A DNA stretch of 64,000 nt, from contig CAYYZY010000009.1 in the NCBI GenBank assembly GCA_964475955.1, positions 1-64,000 of the forward strand, written 5' to 3'. The translations under genes were made by a program, and so were the position numbers. Under the pieces are notes generated by a model that saw nothing but the letters and a program-made list of their open reading frames with translations, was not told the origin of the DNA and made no database searches. Shown here piece after piece: positions 8,213-15,586 of this stretch. How positions within the stretch are numbered: the first letter of the stretch is position 1; each line of letters begins with the position of its first letter. This DNA comes from DATKZH01 sp964475955. GTDB lineage: Bacteria; Planctomycetota; Planctomycetia; Pirellulales; Thermoguttaceae.

Positions 8213-9448
8213 CTAATCATACAGAAACACTTCCACCTCCGCACGCGGCGGGTGGCCTTCGCTGTCGGGGGGGACGAGGACGAAGCCGTCGGCCCGGGTG
8301 GTGGAGGAGAGAACCGAGGCGCCGCCGATAGCCAGCGGGTCGACGCGGCCCTCGACCAGGCGCACGCGCAGATAGTCGAGCCGGCCCACCGCCGAGACGA
8401 TCTTGCGCCCAAGCGGCGCCCGCAGGCGTCGGTAGGGCCAATCGGGCGATCGCCCCCCGAGGGCCCGGATTGCCCGGCCGGCGAAAAAGTCGTAGGCGCA
8501 GAGGCACGAGACCGGGTTTCCCGGCAGCAGGAACACGAGGCGCTCGCCGAGGCGGCCCATGCCGGTGGGGCTGCTGGGACGCATGGCGATGCCGTGGACG
8601 GCCAGCTCGCCGTGCTCGCGCACCAGCGACGGGGCGTGGTCCTCCTGGCCCACGCTCGACCCGCCGGAGACGAGCACCAGGTCGGCCTCGGAGCGCATGG
8701 CGTCGAGGATCGCCCCGGGCTCGTCGGGCACAATGCCGGGGTGGTGGGCCAGGCCGCCGTCGCGCGCCACCAGCGCGGCCAGCATCGGACCGTTGGAATC
8801 GACGATGCGGCACCCCTCGGGCCGCAAGCCGCCCTCGAGCAGCTCGTCGCCGGTCACCACGATCCGCACGCGCGGCCGGCGCACCACCGGCACCTCGGCC
8901 GCGCCGATCGAGACGAGCACGCCCACGTCCTGCGGCCTGAGCACGCGCCCCGCGGCAAGCACGACGCTGCCGGCGGCGACGTCCTCCCCCACGCGGCCCA
9001 CGTGCTTCCCCGGCGACACTTCCCCCTGCGCGTGGACTTCCCGCTCGCCGATCTCGGCCACCTCGACCGGCAGCACGGCGTCGGCCCCCTGGGGCAGCGG
9101 GGCGCCGGTCATGATCCGCACGGCCTGGCCCGGCGAGACGGCGCCCTCGAACGGCCGGCCCGGGAGCGACTCGCCGGCCAGCGCAAGCCGCAGCCGGTTG
9201 TAGGGCGAAGCGCCCGAGGTATCCGACGCCCGAACGGCGAAGCCGTCCATCATCGAGCGAGCGAAGCCGGGCACGTCGACCTCGCTTCGCACCTCCGCGG
9301 CCAGCACGCGCCCGGCGGCCTCGACCGACCGCACCGGCTCTTGCGCGAGCCGGGCGGTCTGCCGATCGAGCCAGGCGATCGCATCGGCCACGGTGGTCCG
9401 CCGCGCGAACCCCTGCATGCGAACGTCGTGCTGCGGGTCGGGGGTCAT
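8213..9448 (-). CDS. moeA: Molybdopterin molybdenumtransferase MoeA
   Basis: A 411-residue stand-alone MoeA of usual family length. Visible signatures include DVPGFARSMMDGFAVRA, the central VVTGDELLEGG and VLVSGGSSVGQEDH blocks and the FLLPGNPVSCLCAYDF block, ending with the beta-barrel domain IV. It catalyses molybdate insertion into MPT-AMP in the cytoplasm. It is the first of two tandem moeA genes read on the minus strand; the downstream one carries an additional binding-protein-like domain. Two paralogues could separate molybdenum from tungsten cofactor making or bis-MGD from mono forms; that division of labour is speculation. No other moa/mob genes are in the window. Confidence 0.93.
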   Translation of the reverse strand: MTPDPQHDVRMQGFARRTTVADAIAWLDRQTARLAQEPVRSVEAAGRVLAAEVRSEVDVPGFARSMMDGFAVRASDTSGASPYNRLRLALAGESLPGRPFEGAVSPGQAVRIMTGAPLPQGADAVLPVEVAEIGEREVHAQGEVSPGKHVGRVGEDVAAGSVVLAAGRVLRPQDVGVLVSIGAAEVPVVRRPRVRIVVTGDELLEGGLRPEGCRIVDSNGPMLAALVARDGGLAHHPGIVPDEPGAILDAMRSEADLVLVSGGSSVGQEDHAPSLVREHGELAVHGIAMRPSSPTGMGRLGERLVFLLPGNPVSCLCAYDFFAGRAIRALGGRSPDWPYRRLRAPLGRKIVSAVGRLDYLRVRLVEGRVDPLAIGGASVLSSTTRADGFVLVPPDSEGHPPRAEVEVFLYD

Positions 9449-9480
9449 CGGATTTCGTCTTCCCTATCCGAATTTCCTAT

Positions 9481-9606
9481 CGTTACGACGCTTTGCGTCG
9501 TAACGCATTTGCGGACGCTTCGCGTCCATGTCCCGTGGAAACGCATTCCGCCGGTTCGGACGCGAAGCGTCCACGCAGTGCGTTCCCACGCAAAGCACGG
9601 GAACGA
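9481..9606. repeat. Cluster of palindromic repeats upstream of moeA
   Basis: A perfect 25-bp palindrome lies at 9481-9505 (TTACGACGC and its complement). It is followed by two opposed GGACGCTTCGCGTCC-type units near 9513-9527 and 9558-9572, and a CGTTCCC/GGGAACG pair near 9583-9604. No coding potential. Confidence 0.7.
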
Positions 9607-9670
9607 TGAGGATGGCAAATTCCTGACCGCTGACTGCTGATAGCTAACGCTAACGGCCGATCGCCCACAG

Positions 9671-9997
9671 CTATCGGCCCCGCTCCACGAACCCCACGTC
9701 GAACGCCGTGAACGTGATGAACTGGTAACCGCGCTCGACGCCTCGCTCCCACAGCACGCAGGCGGTCTGGTCGATGTCCTGCTTGCCGAAGCCGGGATCG
9801 GCCAGGTTGTGCTTGCGCGCCTCGCAGAGCGCCACGAGGGAGCCGTCGGGGGCCGTCTCGATCGCCGGGATGCGGTAGCTGTGATACCCGTCGGTGCCGG
9901 AGACGAACACGTCGGCGTGCCGGATCTCGCCGTCGCCCCGCGCCACGCCTACGGCGGCCAGCAGGCAGAACGTCGACGCAAGCCAAGAGCCTTTCAT
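9671..9997 (-). pseudogene. Sialidase (exo-alpha-sialidase) remnant with internal deletion
   Basis: A 108-residue frame with an intact start (GGGAGGT five bases before ATG), a signal peptide (MKGSWLASTFCLLAAVGVARG) and the opening of a sialidase propeller, VFVSGTDGYHSYRIPAIE, including the RIP motif arginine, and SLVALCEARKH. After about residue 74 the sequence jumps to VLWERGVERGYQFITFTAF, which resembles the very end of sialidases (the 'YERG...ITFARFNLEWL' tail). The roughly 250-300 residues with Asp boxes and the remaining catalytic residues are missing. I read it as an in-frame internal deletion leaving both ends; a short unrelated secreted protein is a weaker alternative. Confidence 0.65.
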
Positions 9998-10128
9998 ATC
10001 GACCTCCCGTTGGAAAACGACTTCTCGTTGGCAGACCCATTCGGACGTTGCCGAACCGCTTCCTCAACCCGGAACGGCAATCCGTCCTCCGCGCTCCTGC
10101 GATCCACCAGCGGTGCATCAGCAACTGT

Positions 10129-10188
10129 CGCCATGATCGCCTTTCGCTCCGCGAAAAGGCGTTCGTTCGCTGAGAGCAGACAACGACA
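10129..10188. repeat. Double-hairpin repeat TTTCGCTCCGCGAAAAGGC (intergenic copy)
   Basis: The 21-bp core at 10142-10162 is identical to 62542-62562, which lies inside a coding region. The core can fold as CGC-TTTCGC / GCGAAAAGGCG; a second unit, GTTCGCTGAGAGC, follows. Translated on the minus strand both copies give SAN(E/R)RLFAERKA. Confidence 0.8.
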
Positions 10189-10211
10189 TTCTCTGCTTGT
10201 GCGATCCCAAC

Positions 10212-10268
10212 GTGGGGCACGTTTCCAACGTGCCCACAACCCAATGGCACGTTGGAAACGTGCCCCAC
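10212..10268. repeat. Dispersed palindromic repeat, GTGGGGCACGTTTCC family (complete copy)
   Basis: Perfect 23-bp inverted arms (10212-10234 and 10246-10268) around an 11-base loop. This is the reference copy for the partial repeat at 1-40 and the diverged one at 45015-45061. Confidence 0.9.
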
Positions 10269-10309
10269 AACATGCGCGCACCACGCGCGCATCATCACGG
10301 CCAAAGAGT

Positions 10310-11716
10310 CTAGAAACTCCACCCTTCGCGGTACTCACGCCGGATCCACCGCTCAGCACCAAGCGCGCCGGTGATCTCCATCTTCTCGCGGTCCCACGCG
10401 ATCGGCCCGCCGGCGAGCAGGGCGACGTTGCCCAGGAGCACCATCTCGGTCAGGGCGGCGGAATACTCGAAACTCGCGCAGGGCTTCGCGCCCGAGGTGC
10501 AGGCCGACAACCATTCCTGCACGTGCCGGCTCCCCTTCTTCCAGTCGCCTTCCTTCACCGGCGGAATCCGCTCGTAGTCCCGCTTGGGTTCGACCGGGGC
10601 GAACTCGGGCAGCGTGCGCGGGCCGACCTGGCCGGGCGTGGTGCCGAAGACGGTCGGCCCGAACATCATCGTGTGCTCTCGGCCGACGAAGATCGAGCCG
10701 TTGCTGCCCACTTCGCGCCCGTAGGGCAATTGGTCGGGACGCGGCGGTTGGCGCCCGCCGTCGTACCAGGTGAGCTCGACCGGCGGCAGGTCGCCCCGGG
10801 CGGGAAAACGGTAGCGGACGGTGGAAGCCTGGGGATACGTTTCGCCTTCGGTGCCGGTCGATTCGGGTTCGACGGAGAACGACTCGGCCTCATCGAGCTT
10901 GAGGCCCCAGAACGCGGCGTCCATCAGGTGGCACCCCATGGCCCCCAGCGCGCCGGTGCCGAAGTCGACCCAGCCGCGCCATCGGTACGGGTGGTAGGCC
11001 GGATGGTAGGGGCGCTCGGGGGCCGGGCCGAGCCACAGGTTCCAGTCGAGGCCGGCGGGGACCGGCCCTCGCCCGCTGGGCCGCGCGATTCCCTGGGGCC
11101 ACTGGGGGCGATTCGTCCAAACGTGGACTTCGCGCACCGGACCGAGCCCGCCGCCCCAGAGCATCTCCACGGCCCGGCGAATCCCGGCCCCGGAATGGCG
11201 CTCGTTTCCCATCTGGGTGGCGACGCCCGTCTCTTCGGCCAGCCGGGCAAGCTCGCGGGCCTCGCCGACGTCGTGCGCAAGCGGCGTCTCCACGTAGACG
11301 TGCTTGCCCCGCCGCATCGCCTCGGCGGCGATCGCGGCGTGGGTGTGGTCGGGCGTGGAGACGACGACGGCGTCGATGCGCTGCTCGGCGTCGAGCATCC
11401 GGCGGAAGTCGCGGTAGGTGGCCGCATCGGGGTAGCGGGCGAAGGCGGGGGCGGCGCGCTTCCAGTCGACGTCGCAGAGGGCCACCACGTCGGCGCCTTC
11501 GCACTTCTCGACGTTGCCCGCCCCCCGGGCGCCCAGCCCCACCGCGGCAACGTTCAACCTCTCGCCGGGCGGCTCCTTCCCGCCCGCCTCCCCACGACGC
11601 CGCTGCGCCCCGAGCACGGAACCTGGCACCACGAGGCACCCCGCCGCAACGGCGCTCCTCAAGAAACCGCGCCGGGAAAAGGAACGTCCGGAGCAGCTTT
11701 CAGGGTGTTTCTTCAT
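10310..11716 (-). CDS. Twin-arginine-exported Gfo/Idh/MocA family oxidoreductase
   Basis: A 468-residue protein from ATG 11716. The leader carries SFSRRGFLRSAVAAG, a twin-arginine motif, and a hydrophobic stretch ending at VLGAQ. The NAD-binding loop AAVGLGARGAG starts near residue 55, and the DNA-binding-like sheet domain of the family follows. In the GKHV motif the usual EKP is ETP (VYVETPLAHDVGEA), so the catalytic lysine is threonine, as in many exported planctomycete members. An inverted repeat (11751-11907) separates it from the gene upstream in the transcription direction, so it is probably an independent unit. Substrate unknown; the family acts on sugars and their derivatives. Confidence 0.88.
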   Translation of the reverse strand: MKKHPESCSGRSFSRRGFLRSAVAAGCLVVPGSVLGAQRRRGEAGGKEPPGERLNVAAVGLGARGAGNVEKCEGADVVALCDVDWKRAAPAFARYPDAATYRDFRRMLDAEQRIDAVVVSTPDHTHAAIAAEAMRRGKHVYVETPLAHDVGEARELARLAEETGVATQMGNERHSGAGIRRAVEMLWGGGLGPVREVHVWTNRPQWPQGIARPSGRGPVPAGLDWNLWLGPAPERPYHPAYHPYRWRGWVDFGTGALGAMGCHLMDAAFWGLKLDEAESFSVEPESTGTEGETYPQASTVRYRFPARGDLPPVELTWYDGGRQPPRPDQLPYGREVGSNGSIFVGREHTMMFGPTVFGTTPGQVGPRTLPEFAPVEPKRDYERIPPVKEGDWKKGSRHVQEWLSACTSGAKPCASFEYSAALTEMVLLGNVALLAGGPIAWDREKMEITGALGAERWIRREYREGWSF

Positions 11717-11750
11717 TTGGATCGGTCCTTGCTCCAAGACATGTTGATCG

Positions 11751-11907
11751 AACAGGAGGGAACGGAGGTAACAGAGGGGAATTACTGAAGCGGTGCGGTT
11801 TTCTGTAATGTAAAAGTGAGTGTGGGGTGCGCGCAGTCACTTGTACCTTCCTTTTCTCTCAATCATCCCCCAAAAACCCCCTCTGTTTCCTCCGTTCCCT
11901 CCTGTCC
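11751..11907. repeat. Long-loop inverted repeat, GGAGGGAACGGAGG family
   Basis: Arms of about 30 bases at 11751-11779 and 11877-11907 differ at only a few positions. They lie between two minus-strand genes and could form a long hairpin in the transcript. A related single arm is seen near 59953-59983 (GAGGGCACGGAGGGCACAG). Confidence 0.75.
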
Positions 11908-11923
11908 AAACCTCCAGTCACCC

Positions 11924-14900
11924 CTACCCCGCCCCCAAACAAACCAACGTCCCCGACGTCGTCGACAGATACAGCCGTCCGCCCGCCGCGATCAGGCCGT
12001 CGAATACGGGCACGTCTTTTATGGGAAACTCGGCCAGCGTGGCCCCGTCCGACGTGGAGACCACCCGAAACAGGGCGCCGCGCTTGCCGATCATCGCTTC
12101 GTACGCCCCCTCCTCGGGCGCCAAGTCGGGCGGGCCGGCCAGGTAGAGGCGGTTTCGGGCGAGGACCATGCCGTGCGCGCGGATCGGGATGCGCTTCTCC
12201 CAGATCGGCAGTTCGGTGCGCGAGTAGCCGCGGCCCTTCTCGGCCCCGATCTCCATCACGTCGAGCACCGGCGCGGTCGTGTTGCGGTCGGCGATCAAGC
12301 GGTAACCGGTGCCGGGGCGGAATTCGGCGCTGTGGCCCACCCGTTCCGTGTAGACCTTCAGGGCGTAGGTCGCCTCGTCGTCGAAGGCGAGGATCTGGCC
12401 CGACTTGGGTCCGCGGTAGGTGAAGTAGTAACCGGGCCATCGGTCGCTGTGGGTCCAGTAGGTGCGGTTGAACCAGGTGGTGTCGAGGAAGCCGTCGGTG
12501 GTCATCAGGTGCGGCTCGGCCCGGCGATCGCCCAGCTTGGTGATTCGGGGCGTGGGCTGGAGGGTGAGGTCGGCGTGGAAGCGGTTCTGGTAGAGGTAGA
12601 GGTCTTCGGCCCCGGCCACCAGGAGGTCGGACCGCGCCCCCTCCATGTCGAAGGGCCGGCCGCCGTACTTGGTGACGTCGGGCTCTTCGCTTCGCAGCCG
12701 CGCCCGGTGGACGACCTCGCCGGTCGCCGGGTCGAGCGCGTAGAGGTAGATGCCCCCGTCGAGATGGCTGGAGCGGCCGGCCGTGCAGTAGACCTTGCCG
12801 TCGCGCACCAGCACGCTCCCGTGGACCGGCCAGGCCGATTCCACCTGGCCCATCACGCAGAGATGGCGCTCCTCCGGGGCCGCGCGGAACCGCCAGGCCA
12901 GCCGGCCGTCGGACGCCCTCAGGCAGTAGACCCAGCCGTCGGTACACCCGAAGATGCACAGCCCCCGATGCAGGGTCGGCGGCGAATCGACGCGCCCGTC
13001 GGCCGTGAAGCTCCAGAGCGGGCGTCCGTCGGCGGCGCGCACGGCGTGGACGGCGTGGGCGTCGGGCTGGGCCACGAACACGGTCCCCCCGGCGGCCACC
13101 GGCGCGCTCAGGCCGCCCCAGGCGTGCTCGCGGAGCTTGGGGCGGTCCATGGGGTTCGGTGGCGGCTTCGCGCCGCCGATCGCCACGGCCGCCACGTTGC
13201 CCAGCCGGCCCTCGACCTGCTCCACCGGCCGCAAGCTCACGGTGCACGAGCCGGGCTCGGCGACCTCGATCCGGCCCGCACGGATCCAGACGTACTCGTT
13301 CCAGTCGTCGGTGTGGCGGATCTTGCCGGTGAGCTTCTCTTCGCCCACGGCGAGTTCGAACACCGAGCCGCCTCGGCCCATGTTCGACTGGAGGAGCCAC
13401 ACCGGCTGCGGGCCGGCGCGGTCGAGGCGCGTCTGCCACGAGATCGAAGTGTCCTTGCCGCGCCAGGCGATGATCGCCTCGCCGCTGTGCCGGGCGCCGT
13501 CGCCGTGGATGGTCGCCTTCGACCCCTCAAGCAGCACGACGTGCCCGGCGGCCTCGGCGGTCGCGTCCGGCGCGTCCTCGGCGGACTCGACGGCCGGAGG
13601 GCAGAGCGACGTCTCCCAGACGCGCTTCAGCTCCACCGGCAACGACGCGTCGATCGAGCCGCTCCGCCGTGGGTCGTGCCGGTAGGTCGGCCAGTCGGCC
13701 GCGGTGTCCGGCGGCGCGTCGTCCCGTGTGATCGGACCATACGCCGGGCCCTTTTGCAGACGCGGCTTCTGGGCCTCGGCCGTCGCTTCCGACTGCGGGA
13801 CCTCGCGCGCGGCGGCCAGGGCGTTCATTCCGGCCAGCAGCACGCCCGGGTAGCAGAAGCACTGGCTCGGTGGCGCGTAGAGGAAGCCGTTGGCCGGGAG
13901 CATCCCGAAGCCGCACGCGCCGCGGGTCCAATTGGCGCGCATGTGGTTGTCGCCTTCGAGGTCGAAGAACTCGACGCCCCGCTTGTTGAGCAGCAGGTAG
14001 CGGCGGGTCGCCTTGGGCGGATAGCAGCGGATGTGATGCCCGGCGGTGACCAGGCGCGGAACCGCCACCGTCCTGCGCACCTCGCCGGTCAGCGGGTCGT
14101 ACCCCTTGCGCGTTTCCTCGCGGTGCTGCCAGACGAACGACCGGGCGCCGACCTCGTCCCACGCCCGCCAGATCAGGCCGCCGGCCCCGAAAAGCCCCGG
14201 CGGGTTGCGGGCGTGCGGGTTGCCGTCGGGGCCCGTCCAGAGCGGCTTGCCCGAGGCGAGCGAAAACGCCTTGGTGCTGCCGCCGGTGAGAAACACGGCG
14301 CCGCCGTAGAGGATGGCGTAGCCCCGGCGGCCCGTTTTGACTTCGGTTCGCCAAAGCTCCTCGCCGCTTTCGAGCGACCGGCCGACCAGCTCGCCGCCGT
14401 TGTGGTAGCAGACGCGGCCGTCGCCGACGACGAGCGTGTTGTGCGCCACCGACTTTACCGCCTTGCTCCAAAGCAGGTGGCCGTCGTCGGGGTCGGCCGC
14501 GGCCACGTGCGGCCCGGGCTTTCCCCCCTCGCCGGGCAGTTGCGTGCTGAGGATCAGGCGGTCGTCGCAGAAGGCGATCTCGTCGACGCGGCCGGTCTGG
14601 TCGCAGGTATGGAGCGTTTCGCCCGTGGCGGCGTCGAGGATGGAAAGCGGCCCGCGGCTTTTGAGCGTCACGTACACCCTGTCGCGCGCGGCGACCAGCG
14701 CGTGGGGGTGGATGCGATCGCAGGGACGTCGCCAGAGGAGGACGCCGTTGAAGGCGTCGCGCGCCAGGAGGGTCCAGATCGCGGGCACGCCGCGGGGCTG
14801 GCCGATGATCCCCTCGTCGATGACGCCGATCAGGCGGCCGTCGGCCGAGATGAGCGCCTGCACGCTGGAGGCGAACTCGTGGCTCCGGCACCACATCGGT

Positions 14901-15523
14901 CCCGACTTCCACTGGAGGTGCCGGGGCGGCCCCACCCGGCCGTCGTCGGCTACGGCGTTGTTGCCCGCGTCGTGCAGGTAGTGGGTCCACTGGTCGATGT
15001 CGTCGGGCACGGGCTTGACGTACTTGGTCCAGCCTTCGAGGTCCGTTGGAGCCGCCGCGAGGAGTTCCGAACCTCGGATGGCCTCTTCCATAGGACCGCC
15101 CGCCGTGACCAGGGTCGCGCCGTGGGGGGCGAGAACCCTGGCGATCTCTTCGGGCGCGGCGTGCGGCGCGCCGCTTGCCACGACCAGGTTGACCAGGTTG
15201 TCGCCGTACGGGAGGCGTTCGCCCTGCCAGGGACGCACGGAGACGTCGCCGTAGAGGCCGAGCGACCGGACGTGCGCGCGCGCGGCCGCCACGTCGGCCG
15301 GGTCCGCTTCGAGGCCCTGGACGAGGTAGCGGTCGTTCGCCCTGAGCGAGGCGGTCAGTTTGCCGTCGCCGCAACCGAGATGGACGACCAGGCCGCCCCG
15401 GACGCCGGCCGCCGCGGGTATCGCTTCGCCCGAAGTGGCGGCCCAAGCCGACGACGCGGCGAGGGCGAGGACCGTGATGCACAAGATGCCGCGAAACGGC
15501 GGGCTATTGGCGACGCTTCTCAT
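11924..15523 (-). CDS. Secreted methyltransferase-like / PQQ beta-propeller fusion protein
   Basis: A 1199-residue protein with a signal peptide (about residues 1-28, ending SSAWA). Residues about 40-170 form a Rossmann methyltransferase-like domain: VVHLGCGDGKLTASL matches SAM motif I and LEADPADVAAARAHV the acidic strand-2 end. The rest is a long PQQ-like propeller with repeated outer-strand blocks such as ALISADGRLIGVIDEG, YALDPATGEVVHRA and GCTDGWVYCLRASDGRL. A membrane-exported methyltransferase has no SAM supply, so the domain is probably a non-enzymatic module. No PQQ-ligand residues of a real quinoprotein dehydrogenase could be confirmed. It is followed after 207 bases by the exported Gfo/Idh gene. 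Role unknown; propeller proteins of this type are common in planctomycetes. Confidence 0.85.
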   Translation of the reverse strand: MRSVANSPPFRGILCITVLALAASSAWAATSGEAIPAAAGVRGGLVVHLGCGDGKLTASLRANDRYLVQGLEADPADVAAARAHVRSLGLYGDVSVRPWQGERLPYGDNLVNLVVASGAPHAAPEEIARVLAPHGATLVTAGGPMEEAIRGSELLAAAPTDLEGWTKYVKPVPDDIDQWTHYLHDAGNNAVADDGRVGPPRHLQWKSGPMWCRSHEFASSVQALISADGRLIGVIDEGIIGQPRGVPAIWTLLARDAFNGVLLWRRPCDRIHPHALVAARDRVYVTLKSRGPLSILDAATGETLHTCDQTGRVDEIAFCDDRLILSTQLPGEGGKPGPHVAAADPDDGHLLWSKAVKSVAHNTLVVGDGRVCYHNGGELVGRSLESGEELWRTEVKTGRRGYAILYGGAVFLTGGSTKAFSLASGKPLWTGPDGNPHARNPPGLFGAGGLIWRAWDEVGARSFVWQHREETRKGYDPLTGEVRRTVAVPRLVTAGHHIRCYPPKATRRYLLLNKRGVEFFDLEGDNHMRANWTRGACGFGMLPANGFLYAPPSQCFCYPGVLLAGMNALAAAREVPQSEATAEAQKPRLQKGPAYGPITRDDAPPDTAADWPTYRHDPRRSGSIDASLPVELKRVWETSLCPPAVESAEDAPDATAEAAGHVVLLEGSKATIHGDGARHSGEAIIAWRGKDTSISWQTRLDRAGPQPVWLLQSNMGRGGSVFELAVGEEKLTGKIRHTDDWNEYVWIRAGRIEVAEPGSCTVSLRPVEQVEGRLGNVAAVAIGGAKPPPNPMDRPKLREHAWGGLSAPVAAGGTVFVAQPDAHAVHAVRAADGRPLWSFTADGRVDSPPTLHRGLCIFGCTDGWVYCLRASDGRLAWRFRAAPEERHLCVMGQVESAWPVHGSVLVRDGKVYCTAGRSSHLDGGIYLYALDPATGEVVHRARLRSEEPDVTKYGGRPFDMEGARSDLLVAGAEDLYLYQNRFHADLTLQPTPRITKLGDRRAEPHLMTTDGFLDTTWFNRTYWTHSDRWPGYYFTYRGPKSGQILAFDDEATYALKVYTERVGHSAEFRPGTGYRLIADRNTTAPVLDVMEIGAEKGRGYSRTELPIWEKRIPIRAHGMVLARNRLYLAGPPDLAPEEGAYEAMIGKRGALFRVVSTSDGATLAEFPIKDVPVFDGLIAAGGRLYLSTTSGTLVCLGAG

Positions 15524-15586
15524 CGGAGCCGGCTCCTCAAATATCGACTTCGTGCTGCGGTCCGCGCGGCGGCGGGCCGGCGCGGT

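Larger units (their letters stand above)
9998..10309. other. Repeat-bearing spacer, no gene
   Basis: About 310 bases holding two repeat elements (10129-10188 and 10212-10268). An open frame across it on the minus strand is made of repeat translation and has no support as a gene. Confidence 0.6.

Noticed and set aside
9994..10362. A 122-codon minus-strand frame between the sialidase remnant and the Gfo/Idh gene
   Set aside because: Most of it is translation of two repeat elements (GARFQRA... and SANERLFAERKA). No ribosome site or domain.
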